A stretch of DNA of 13,576 bases from the NCBI GenBank assembly GCA_016789785.1, contig JAEUQE010000237.1, positions 1 to 13,576 on the forward strand, given 5' to 3'. The notes below the pieces were generated by a model that had not been told where the DNA came from, searched no databases, and was given only the letters and a program-made list of their open reading frames with translations. Origin of the DNA: Bryobacterales bacterium. GTDB taxonomy: Bacteria > Acidobacteriota > Terriglobia > Bryobacterales > Bryobacteraceae. Numbering within the stretch: position 1 is the first letter of the stretch; each line of letters opens with the position of its first letter. Made by a program: the position numbers and the translations under genes. Below are positions 6,685 to 13,576 of this stretch, piece by piece.

Positions 6685-8271
6685 CTACACCGCTCCGCAG
6701 ATCGCTACCTCCATCCCCAGCGCCGCAAACATCGACGCCTTCGCATGCAGCGCCTTTTTCGCCTCCGCCATCGACGGCGCGTACGCCACCTGAATATGGT
6801 TCGACTTGTGCCGCGCCATCATCTGATCCCGAGACACCCCACGCGTCACCGCATGCATGATTGGCCACTGTGGCGTGGTGATCTTCCAGCGCCTCTCGGT
6901 CTCCTCCCGCGGCATCGCAATCACCTCCGCCAGCCCGAGATCCGCCTTCAGCTTCCCATCCTCCACAAACACACGGCTCCACACCACCTCTCCGGGCTTC
7001 GAAATGCCCTTCATGGTTCCGCCCCCCAACGGGAAGTACATCGGAGGCTGGCGTTCGCTCACCGCGCCCGCGTATCCGCCGGTGAAGTGCGACGCCGGCG
7101 CCGCGCCCGAAATCTCGAACACCCACACAAACTGCCCGTCGTATTCTTCGCCGTAACGCACATCGTGCAGCGTGTTCGACGGATCCAGACCCATCGCCTT
7201 CCACACCCGATACGTCACCAGGCCATCCAGTCCCGCGCATTCATCCACTTCGTTAAAGTGCGGCAGCATCTCGCCCTCGAACAACATCCTGCCAGTGCCG
7301 GCCGCGGTCACCGGCGGACGATCGGGATTGTTCAACATTCCCTCCACCAAATCCGATGCGGGACAGCAATCCTTCAACCCCTGCTGATACTGAATGCCGA
7401 TGGCCGCGCATCCAAATTCATCGGCGATCCGCACCGAAGCAACGTACATCTTGCATTGCTCCAGAAGTTGCCGCTCGGTCAGTTCCGTCTCTTCATTCGA
7501 CCCCGTCTGGAATCGCATGCCGCGCGCATCCAACCAATGGCGGACCGCCGACGCTTCGGCATCCGTCACCGTCCGCATCGCCGCGAACAACGCCGATTGC
7601 GACAGCCGCTCCTTGAACACGCCCACCGGATGCAGCAACTCATCCGGGATGATCGCGTTGTACATCCCCATGCAGCCTTCATCGAACACGCCCATGATGG
7701 CTTTGTCACGCTGCAACTCCGCAGCCAACTGCTCGCCTAGCGCCTTCGCTTCCGCGCCCACGGCAACCTCCGCAAGCGGCTTCACATGAGAGATGTCGTG
7801 CACGATCGTCTCGCCTGCCAGCCACCGCTTGAGATTGCCGAGGAAGAATTCATCCGTGAAGTCCTTCGACCAAATCGTCGAGAACTTCACGCCCGCCTTC
7901 GTGAGCGATCCATTCAAGTTCAGCAGGCCGACCAAGCCGGGCCACTGCCCGCTCCAATTGGCAACGGTAAGAATCGGGCCCTGGTGCGTGTAAAGCCCGT
8001 GCAGCAGATGATGGCTGTACTGCCACACGGCTTCGACCACCACCAGGTAGGCATCGCGCGGGATGGTCCGAAACACTTCCATCCCGTAGCGTTGCGAATC
8101 GATGAAGCCATGCTGCTTCACCGGATCCACGGAGTGCCCGCGCCGCACCTTGTGGCCAAGCTTTTCAATCGCGGCGATCACCGCCTGCTCGGCTTCCTGT
8201 TGTGCGGGCCAGCAGACACGATTCGCTGAAAGACGCAGATCGCCATTGGCGATCAGTATGATTTCCGGCAT
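6685..8271 (-). CDS. L-fucose/L-arabinose isomerase-family protein
   Basis: The product is 528 residues, a length suited to the fucose isomerase-like family, which interconverts an aldose and its ketose using a divalent metal. Sequence features include a Rossmann-like N-terminal half (MPEIILIANGDLRLS), GVFDEGCMGMYNAIIPDE at 194-211, FNEVDECAGLDG at 339-350 and a late HKSNHIQV with His492 near the position of the C-terminal metal-binding His of FucI. I did not confirm each metal ligand. It is cytoplasmic, with no signal peptide. It lies 32 bases downstream of the Gfo/Idh/MocA gene on the same strand, so the two probably form a sugar-use operon. The actual sugar is unknown, since many relatives are annotated only by family. 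Confidence 0.85.
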   Translation of the reverse strand: MPEIILIANGDLRLSANRVCWPAQQEAEQAVIAAIEKLGHKVRRGHSVDPVKQHGFIDSQRYGMEVFRTIPRDAYLVVVEAVWQYSHHLLHGLYTHQGPILTVANWSGQWPGLVGLLNLNGSLTKAGVKFSTIWSKDFTDEFFLGNLKRWLAGETIVHDISHVKPLAEVAVGAEAKALGEQLAAELQRDKAIMGVFDEGCMGMYNAIIPDELLHPVGVFKERLSQSALFAAMRTVTDAEASAVRHWLDARGMRFQTGSNEETELTERQLLEQCKMYVASVRIADEFGCAAIGIQYQQGLKDCCPASDLVEGMLNNPDRPPVTAAGTGRMLFEGEMLPHFNEVDECAGLDGLVTYRVWKAMGLDPSNTLHDVRYGEEYDGQFVWVFEISGAAPASHFTGGYAGAVSERQPPMYFPLGGGTMKGISKPGEVVWSRVFVEDGKLKADLGLAEVIAMPREETERRWKITTPQWPIMHAVTRGVSRDQMMARHKSNHIQVAYAPSMAEAKKALHAKASMFAALGMEVAICGAV

Positions 8272-8303
8272 ATGTTCAAGATCCTATCGTTTTGCGCCGC
8301 GTG

Positions 8304-9518
8304 TCACCACGCAAGCTTCATATCCGCGTTCCACTTCTCGCGCGACTGCAGCAGTTCCTCCCACGTCACTTCGCGCTGCTGATACGCCGCGGTCCTTCCA
8401 AGAATCGCCGTCAGGTTCGATTCCACCGACGGCTCAAAGTTGTAAATCGGCTTGCCCTCGCGAACCGCCGCGATGAACATCTTCGCATTCTCCACGGCCC
8501 CGCCCCGAAACGTATCGTCCTTCGCCACGCCTTCATACGGCTTCTCGCCCAGAATGCGGACCGTGCCGCCATAGTGCGTATCGGCGCAGCCGCGAATGCC
8601 GAACACCTGTACGCAGAGATCGGAGAACGCGCGCGTCAACTGGTGCGAACTGAAGCTCGCATGCACGTTGTCCGGATACCAGAAGTTCACGGCAAAGTGG
8701 TCCCAGGCATCACCCGCATCGTAGTCGGTGCCACTCCAATCGGTGCGCCCGCCCGTACCATGCGCCTTCAGCGGATGCCCGCCCAGCAGCCAGTTGGCGA
8801 CATCAATCACGTGGATGTTCTGTTCCACGATGATATCGCCGCCCAGCACTTTGTCCATGTAGAAGTTCAGCATCCGGCGCTGGCCCGGATCCATCCCTGG
8901 CTTCGACTTGTCCTTCGAAGGACGCCCCGCATAGTAGTGCACCTGCGCAAACACGGGCTTGCCGATGTCACCGCCGTGCACTCGCCGCGCGACTTCCTTG
9001 TAAACATCGCGCGCACGCGTCTGAAAATCCACCCAGTAGCTGAGCTTCTTCGACATCGCCTTGCGCCCGCTCTCGGTCACTGTCTGGCAGCCCGGCACAT
9101 CCACCGCGACCGGCTTCGCCATGAACACATGCTTGCCGGCATCCACAGCCATCTGTGCGTGCTCGGGGTGATAGTAGGTCGGCGTCTCGATCACCACGGC
9201 ATCCACCTTGGATGCGATCAACTCGCGCGCGGCCTGCGGGCCGTAGTAGGCTCGCGTGGCGTCGACACTGAACTTCTCCCGCGTCGCATCCAGATGCGGG
9301 CGCTGCACATCGGCCAGCGCGACCACACGGGCTCCGGTGTACTCGTGAAACAACGGCGTGATCCAGTTTCCGCGGCCACCGCAGCCGATCAGCCCGAATT
9401 CGACATTCGAGTTCGCCTGCGAGCCAAACACCGTTTGCGGCTGGAGGATCAGAAGGCCAGTTGCTGTTTGAAGAAAAGCGCGGCGTTGCGAATCGCCGGA
9501 GGAACTATCTTGAGGCAT
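8304..9518 (-). CDS. Gfo/Idh/MocA-family oxidoreductase with Tat-type signal
   Basis: The product is 404 residues. Strong ribosome site GGAGGTG (9531-9525) lies 8 bases before ATG 9518, which is preferred over the in-frame GTG at 9527 that lies inside this site. The N terminus (SQRRAFLQTATGLLILQ, 10-26) looks like a twin-arginine signal. The Rossmann motif GCGGRG is at 45-50. The usual EKP is AKP (134-136), retaining Lys135. The conserved C-terminal-domain signature EQNIHVIDVANW (232-243) contains the likely catalytic His236 region. The family carries out NAD(P)-dependent oxidation or reduction of sugars and cyclitols, and some members act as glycosidases. Export suggests a periplasmic step in carbohydrate breakdown ahead of the isomerase; the substrate is not predictable. 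Confidence 0.9.
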   Translation of the reverse strand: MPQDSSSGDSQRRAFLQTATGLLILQPQTVFGSQANSNVEFGLIGCGGRGNWITPLFHEYTGARVVALADVQRPHLDATREKFSVDATRAYYGPQAARELIASKVDAVVIETPTYYHPEHAQMAVDAGKHVFMAKPVAVDVPGCQTVTESGRKAMSKKLSYWVDFQTRARDVYKEVARRVHGGDIGKPVFAQVHYYAGRPSKDKSKPGMDPGQRRMLNFYMDKVLGGDIIVEQNIHVIDVANWLLGGHPLKAHGTGGRTDWSGTDYDAGDAWDHFAVNFWYPDNVHASFSSHQLTRAFSDLCVQVFGIRGCADTHYGGTVRILGEKPYEGVAKDDTFRGGAVENAKMFIAAVREGKPIYNFEPSVESNLTAILGRTAAYQQREVTWEELLQSREKWNADMKLAW

Positions 9519-9554
9519 GGGGATCACCTCCCGGGAAAATATGATTACGAGCCG

Positions 9555-9583
9555 ATTCTATCGAACCAGCGCACGCATGGGAA
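9555..9583 (-). promoter_or_regulatory. Predicted sigma-70-like promoter of the sugar operon
   Basis: The minus strand shows TTCCCA (9583-9578) and TAGAAT (9560-9555) separated by 17 bases. The -10 matches the consensus at five of six positions and the -35 at four of six. Transcription would begin near 9548, giving a leader of about 30 bases that contains the GGAGGTG ribosome site. It lies in the gap between the ATPase operon end (9649) and the oxidoreductase start. Confidence 0.5.
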
Positions 9584-9648
9584 CCTTCTGGGTCGAAGAT
9601 GTCGAAGATCCATCAAGTGTCGCGTTACACAAGGCCGCGATCGATGCC

Positions 9649-11097
9649 TCAGTTCCTGCGAGGCACCGCAACTCCTCCCTTGCGGAGGATCTTGGCTTCG
9701 ACCCGAAAAATGTCCGGGACGTTGATCTTGCCATTCGCGCGCTCCTCCATGACGGCGATACTCGCCATCGTCCGAAGCAGAGCTTCCGGGCTGTTCTCGA
9801 TGGCCACGCCGATTGGCAGAAGCCACCGACTGCGCTCTGCTTGTTGTGTGATGCGCTCGGTGACGCGGGCCTCCTTCCACAGGTCGAAGAGGTCGGCTTT
9901 CGCAATCGGAACAAGCTTCCCGCTCAAGGGCGCGAGAGCGAGATCGATCCAGGGATAGTCTTCGCGGAGTTCGGTTAACCTGGCGCTCGAAGCCATCCTC
10001 ACACCTTCACTGAGGCCCAAGTGATCGACGACCTGTGCTTGAAGCGCGGGACGATGCTCTGCGGCAGATTTCCAAGCGGTGAGGAACGTTCTGGGGGAAC
10101 AGGTGTTCGCCGCATCGCCGAGATGTAGCGGCACCCACGTATAGACGCGACCTCGCTTCGGGCTTTTCCCCATGTAGTCTCCGGCAATCGCGCTGACCAG
10201 AACACTCTGCTCACTCGGCACTGCATTCAGGCGCCCCCCCGATGGCAAGGCGGCGCCTACACCGAGCCCTCTTGCAAGTTCACGCAGGGGCGATGCAGCG
10301 CCTTGTTGACGCAAGAGTTCGAAAAACAGTAATCCATATAGTTCATGTGACTGCCACGTGAGATCGACACGGTCATTGCGGATCTTCGAGCTGTCCGGGA
10401 AGCGGAAGAGGTCTACATCGGAAACCTGGTCTACTCGCATGAAGACCTTGGCGCGGATGCTGCGGAACGACTGAAGGCCCAGCACGGTGAGGAGTAGCCC
10501 CTTTGTGATCTCCCGGATTTGACCCCACTCATGAGCGAGGCGATCCAACGCATCGAAAACGATGAGCGTGGATCTCCCCTCCTTGGACGCCGCATCGTCC
10601 GCAGCCGTCAGTTCAACTGCGTAGTCCACCGGACGCGCCCTGAGTTGGCCGAGTGCATCGGCGAAGCACGGGACGCCCTCACGCGAATTCACGGAACGGA
10701 CCGCGCGAAGAATCACTGCCCGCCAGACCAGTTCCGGATCCACCTCCGCCTTACGTGCGGCTTGAATCTCTTCAATCGTGGGTGCGATCCCACTGAGCTT
10801 CGTCGATCCGTTAAATCCAATGATGACGTTCGTCTGCGCAAGAGCAGGGAACGTATAGGCATCGGCCACCCGGTTGCGAACTTCGGGATTCGTCAAAGCG
10901 TGCGTCCAAAAACTCTTTCCCGTGCCACGATTGCCAACAACAAGCTGGCGTCTCACGTCGAGGACGCCGCGGTGTGCATCCGGGAAAAAGACACGATCGA
11001 GTCCGATGCTCTCGTTAGGTTCAACGCGGGCAGAGATCTCAAACCCAGCCATCGCCTCGCGAATAGGACTTACGTCAATGCTGGGTACGCCGCTCAT
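9649..11097 (-). CDS. P-loop ATPase, third gene of HEPN-like/KGGVGR operon
   Basis: The product is 482 residues. It has Walker A GNRGTGKSFW (55-64), Walker B LIVFDALDRLA (178-188) with Asp182 and Asp185, and a sensor-like KVFMRVD (217-223), as in STAND/AAA+-like ATPases. The mid region is helical, and the C-terminal tail (KINVPDIFRVEAKILRKGG, 457-475) looks conserved. No transmembrane segment or effector domain is evident. Its ATG overlaps the TGA of the upstream ATPase gene by 4 bases (11094-11097), so the two proteins are probably made together and interact. Function is unknown; an NTP-dependent sensor or switch of a conflict system is inference. Relationship to a named ATPase family needs a profile search. 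Confidence 0.85.
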   Translation of the reverse strand: MSGVPSIDVSPIREAMAGFEISARVEPNESIGLDRVFFPDAHRGVLDVRRQLVVGNRGTGKSFWTHALTNPEVRNRVADAYTFPALAQTNVIIGFNGSTKLSGIAPTIEEIQAARKAEVDPELVWRAVILRAVRSVNSREGVPCFADALGQLRARPVDYAVELTAADDAASKEGRSTLIVFDALDRLAHEWGQIREITKGLLLTVLGLQSFRSIRAKVFMRVDQVSDVDLFRFPDSSKIRNDRVDLTWQSHELYGLLFFELLRQQGAASPLRELARGLGVGAALPSGGRLNAVPSEQSVLVSAIAGDYMGKSPKRGRVYTWVPLHLGDAANTCSPRTFLTAWKSAAEHRPALQAQVVDHLGLSEGVRMASSARLTELREDYPWIDLALAPLSGKLVPIAKADLFDLWKEARVTERITQQAERSRWLLPIGVAIENSPEALLRTMASIAVMEERANGKINVPDIFRVEAKILRKGGVAVPRRN

Positions 11098-12458
11098 CGC
11101 TGGCTCTCCAAGTCAGTGAGTGACGGTCCGCCAAAGGCGACGATCGAATCGATGCCGTCGAGAAACGGACGGAATGCCTGCTCATAGAACGGCTCGCTCA
11201 GTTGGTGCGGTGCCCGGACGGGATCGAAATCAATCAGGCTTTGGTGGAAAGGAATCACCAGTGGCCAATGGGGCGCGCTTGTGTCGTCGATGTCGAAGTT
11301 GATCGCTTCTGCGTTCGTTTGAAGGGGGTCCTCCGCGTCGTAGAGATTGTCTGCAAACAGATCATAGAGGTCGTCCCGATACCGTGTGGCCGTGGAGTCG
11401 GCCATACTGGCCTTTGCGTAGACCGCTTTCAGCAGCAGCCTCCATTCCGCTCGCCGTCCCGACGTGCGGTCGCGTTCGGCGAGAAGTTTCAAGCCGCCAA
11501 AGAGCGCTGCGTAACCCTGAATAGTCTGCCGCTGCGCCGTGCCGAAAAGCAGCACGTTTGCCCCGAGCCCCAAGATAGCTGGCGCGGCGAGTTCCGACAA
11601 CCCGGCTCTACTGTCGATCAACACCACGTCGTAGCTCTCTCGCCCAGCGAATCGGGCAATCATTTCGGCAATCTGGCCGGTTACGGTAACGACGTCGCCA
11701 TCGGGGCCAACATCCTCCAGCATCGCGCGCGAAAGCTTGGCAAGCGTGTCGGACGGTTGATCGGCGGCTTGCCTTCCAAGCGCTGGTAGCACGTCAACCC
11801 TCCCCCCACCTGGAGTGGTCAGTGCGCTCGTGCCGACGAAGTCTGAAACATACTGTTCCGGAACGCCGCCGAGGCCATTCTCGACAAGGTAGTCGACGGT
11901 GCCGAAACGGGGCATCCTATCATCGTCGAGAAGCATGTCACCAAGGCCGGGCGCTTCCAGGTCAAGGTCGATCACAAGGATATTCCGGTTGCGGCGTGCC
12001 AGATCCGAAGCTGTGACGGCAAGTGCCGTCGTCCGGCCAACACCACCTTTCAAACTTGCAAAAACGATCCGCGGTGGCTGAGCAACGACTTCTTGCGGAG
12101 GATCGACCCACGCCGATCCGACGATGCGGCGATCCAGGAGCCTGAAGTCGAGCGAGTCGTGCCGCATCGGAAACGCGGCCGTGCGGCTCTCCTCGACAAG
12201 TGCCGCGACACCTGGTTCATCTCGGAACGAGATCACGCGATCCGGCCGCACATAACCGCCGAGGACCTGCCTGAGGCGGTCTTCGATAGTGGCGCGCGCT
12301 TCATCAGGAATCGGCGGCGAGGAACTAAGAAAGTGCAGACGGCCACTCGTATCGCGTGCCACAAGCCCTTGTTCGAGAACCTCTCCGCCCAGTTGGTGCG
12401 CAAGCTCTCGAACCAACACTGGCAACGACTCATCAAAGAAGACTTTGGGGCCGCTCAT
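11094..12458 (-). CDS. KGGVGR-variant ParA/MinD-like ATPase
   Basis: The product is 454 residues. Residues 1-125 form an unrecognised N-terminal domain. A ParA/MinD/SIMIBI ATPase follows: IVFASLKGGVGRTT (131-144), Walker A' region ILVIDLDLEAPGLG (160-173) with Asp164 and Asp166, and switch II-like DVVLIDSRAGLSE (277-289) with Asp282. In canonical ParA the P-loop is KGGxGKT; here the second Lys is Arg142 while the signature Lys137 is kept. NCBI family naming recognises a KGGVGR-motif variant ATPase group, which this fits. Both ends overlap neighbours by ATGA (12455-12458 and 11094-11097). A membrane-targeting helix like that of MinD was not seen. It may assemble on a partner rather than on DNA or the pole; this is inference. 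Confidence 0.88.
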   Translation of the reverse strand: MSGPKVFFDESLPVLVRELAHQLGGEVLEQGLVARDTSGRLHFLSSSPPIPDEARATIEDRLRQVLGGYVRPDRVISFRDEPGVAALVEESRTAAFPMRHDSLDFRLLDRRIVGSAWVDPPQEVVAQPPRIVFASLKGGVGRTTALAVTASDLARRNRNILVIDLDLEAPGLGDMLLDDDRMPRFGTVDYLVENGLGGVPEQYVSDFVGTSALTTPGGGRVDVLPALGRQAADQPSDTLAKLSRAMLEDVGPDGDVVTVTGQIAEMIARFAGRESYDVVLIDSRAGLSELAAPAILGLGANVLLFGTAQRQTIQGYAALFGGLKLLAERDRTSGRRAEWRLLLKAVYAKASMADSTATRYRDDLYDLFADNLYDAEDPLQTNAEAINFDIDDTSAPHWPLVIPFHQSLIDFDPVRAPHQLSEPFYEQAFRPFLDGIDSIVAFGGPSLTDLESQR

Positions 12459-12874
12459 GATATTCCCATCTTAGCGATCAGATTCTCGGCGGAAGATTTC
12501 CAACCATCCACCCATTCCGTCTTGATTTCGGCGGTTGGTGCATAACGCATCGCAATGGCCCAATTCTGGAACAGCCTCGGATCCTCGGACAACTTGCGGA
12601 GTTCGTTTCCACGCCGCCCCGTCGCAGTCGACAGCATCGTCTTGAGGTCTGGAAAGTGCGCGAAGTACGGGTCCTCGCCGCGACTGGCGGGCGCCGGCCG
12701 GATCCCGCTGACACGCATCATCTGCTTGACGGCGAGTTCCCCGGCAATCCCATATAGGTATCCCGCGACGGCCCGGCATCGCGGTTGAGTGCCAGGACCC
12801 GCCTCTCCGTAGAGCACCTGCGCTGCCTTGTAGTGACGCCGGGCTGCTTCTGTCAGGTTTTGACTATATGCCAT
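12455..12874 (-). CDS. Small helical HEPN-like protein, first gene of the KGGVGR operon
   Basis: The product is 139 residues from ATG 12874. The frame extends to a GTG at 12973, but the extra 33 residues (Cys/His/Trp-rich) look noncoding, and neither start has a strong ribosome site. The protein appears all-helical: HYKAAQVLYGEA, GYLYGIAGELAVKQMM (39-54), HFPDLKTML (73-81), LFQNWAIAMRYAP (101-113), then KSSAENLIAKM. The order of a partner-like helix, an H-x-DL element and a W...RY.P helix resembles HEPN domains. The RNase motif R-x4-6-H is not visible (the RYAPTAE stretch has no His), so it may be a non-catalytic HEPN or an unrelated helical adaptor. The TGA overlaps the next ATG by 4 bases. 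HEPN proteins often form toxin or sensor parts of conflict systems. Confidence 0.7.
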   Translation of the reverse strand: MAYSQNLTEAARRHYKAAQVLYGEAGPGTQPRCRAVAGYLYGIAGELAVKQMMRVSGIRPAPASRGEDPYFAHFPDLKTMLSTATGRRGNELRKLSEDPRLFQNWAIAMRYAPTAEIKTEWVDGWKSSAENLIAKMGIS

Positions 12875-12904
12875 TGATTGAAGTGGTTGCTTCGAAACGC
12901 ATTC

Positions 12905-12910
12905 ATGATA
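12905..12910 (-). promoter_or_regulatory. Weak candidate -10 of the three-gene operon
   Basis: The minus strand reads TATCAT, five of six against TATAAT, about 30 bases upstream of ATG 12874. No good -35 hexamer lies at 16-18 bases upstream, so an activator or another sigma factor would be needed if this is the promoter. Its position between the divergent genes is reasonable. Confidence 0.25.
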
Positions 12911-13031
12911 GCAGTGTGATGCCGCTACACAGTTGGACCCTGCGCCCCAGGGATGAACATTCGCGGATCGCACACCATGTTACCGTCGCCTCAGTTGTAA
13001 GCAGCCTCCCTGCCGGGCTAAGGTTGGAGAT

Positions 13032-13576
13032 GTGACTGGGATTTCACACACACTACGCTTTCTCCTCACCGCCACCGCGACCGTCACCATCGGGCTCGCC
13101 GCGGACGACAACTGGCCGCAGTTCCGCGGACACGCAGCCAGCGGCATCGGCTCCGGCTCCACACCCACCGAATGGAACGGCGAGTCCGGTAAATCCGTCC
13201 TCTGGAAGACAGAGATTCCGGGACTCGGCTACTCCAGCCCGGTCATCTGGAAAGATCGTATCTTCCTCACCAGCGCCGTCCCCGCATCGGGATCTTCGGC
13301 CGTGAAACTCGGTCTCTATGGCGACATTCAGCCCGTCAAGGATGAACCCGCGCAGAGCTTCAACGTCTATTGCATCGATCGCAAGTCCGGCAAAGTCCTC
13401 TGGACTCGTACCGCCGCCAGCGGTGTGCCGAAAGTGAAGCGCCATCCGAAATCCAGCCACGCCAATCCTTCCATGGCCACCGACGGCAAACACATCGTTG
13501 CCTTCTTCGGCTCCGAAGGCCTCTACGTCTACGACTTCAATGGCAAGCTCATCTGGAAGAAAGACCTCGGCATGCT
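13032..13576 (+). CDS. PQQ-like beta-propeller repeat protein, partial
   Basis: The frame opens at GTG 13032 (AGG 8 bases upstream) and runs to the window edge, giving 181 residues without a stop. The N terminus is a short Sec-like signal (LRFLLTATATVTIGLAA) with a probable cut near residue 23. It is followed by DNWPQFRGHAASG, the usual opening of secreted PQQ-like propeller proteins, then blade elements such as SGKSVLWKTEIPG, YSSPVIWKDRIFL, YCIDRKSGKVLW, DGKHIVAFFGSEG and DFNGKLIWKKDL. Relatives are exported quinoprotein-like or BamB-like proteins; no cofactor binding is proved. The GTG start is the best available, since the nearby ATG at 13030 is followed by a stop. It is divergent from the HEPN-like operon, and no convincing promoter was found. 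Confidence 0.82.
   Translation, partial: MTGISHTLRFLLTATATVTIGLAADDNWPQFRGHAASGIGSGSTPTEWNGESGKSVLWKTEIPGLGYSSPVIWKDRIFLTSAVPASGSSAVKLGLYGDIQPVKDEPAQSFNVYCIDRKSGKVLWTRTAASGVPKVKRHPKSSHANPSMATDGKHIVAFFGSEGLYVYDFNGKLIWKKDLGM

Noticed and set aside
6745..7740. 331-codon plus-strand open frame
   Set aside because: It is antisense to the isomerase gene, with composition typical of a GC-rich shadow frame (His/Arg-rich).
8292..9725. 477-codon plus-strand open frame
   Set aside because: It is antisense to the Gfo/Idh/MocA gene, Arg/His-rich, and has no domain. The minus-strand product has a signal, a Rossmann motif and a ribosome site.
10519..11187. 222-codon plus-strand open frame
   Set aside because: It is antisense to the P-loop ATPase gene, which carries clear Walker motifs on the minus strand.
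13053..13493. 146-codon minus-strand open frame at the right end
   Set aside because: It is the shadow of the PQQ-like propeller gene, whose repeats read clearly on the plus strand.

Overview
The window is GC-rich bacterial chromosome. Its content points to an acidobacterium of the Solibacter/Bryobacter type: a TIR-NACHT-WD40 protein, a helix-turn-helix protein ending in a SEC-C zinc motif, a Tat-exported Gfo/Idh/MocA oxidoreductase paired with a fucose-isomerase-like enzyme, a PQQ-type beta-propeller protein, and twin-palindrome intergenic repeats. The taxonomic guess is inference from gene style only.

Layout. (1) 1-3060, minus strand: a large STAND protein cut by the window edge, with an N-terminal unknown domain, TIR, NACHT ATPase, pentapeptide-like repeats and WD40 repeats. 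(2) 3061-3627: a gene-poor divergent spacer carrying two adjacent palindromes. (3) 3628-5426, plus strand: a small protein resembling DUF4347/caspase-like folds, then a decayed C-terminal remnant of a HigB-family toxin, then an intact HigA-type antitoxin fused to an ImmA/IrrE metallopeptidase. (4) 5781-6464, plus strand: a helix-turn-helix/SEC-C protein, followed by a noncoding tract with two copies of a CATCA-rich repeat. (5) 6685-9518, minus strand: a two-gene sugar operon (Gfo/Idh/MocA oxidoreductase, then fucose/arabinose isomerase-like enzyme) with a recognisable promoter. (6) 9649-12874, minus strand: a compact three-gene operon joined by two 4-base ATGA stop/start overlaps, encoding a HEPN-like small helical protein, a ParA/MinD-like ATPase with the variant P-loop KGGVGRTT, and a second P-loop ATPase. 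(7) 13032 to the end, plus strand: a PQQ-like beta-propeller protein, truncated by the window.

Three separate blocks look like biological-conflict genes (STAND NLR-like sensor, toxin-antitoxin region, HEPN/KGGVGR/P-loop cassette), and a metabolic operon lies among them, so this reads as a defence-rich accessory region. The strongest candidate for a poorly described system is the operon at 9649-12874. The second is the possible pairing of the caspase-like protein with the HigA-ImmA protein, where the usual toxin is reduced to a remnant.
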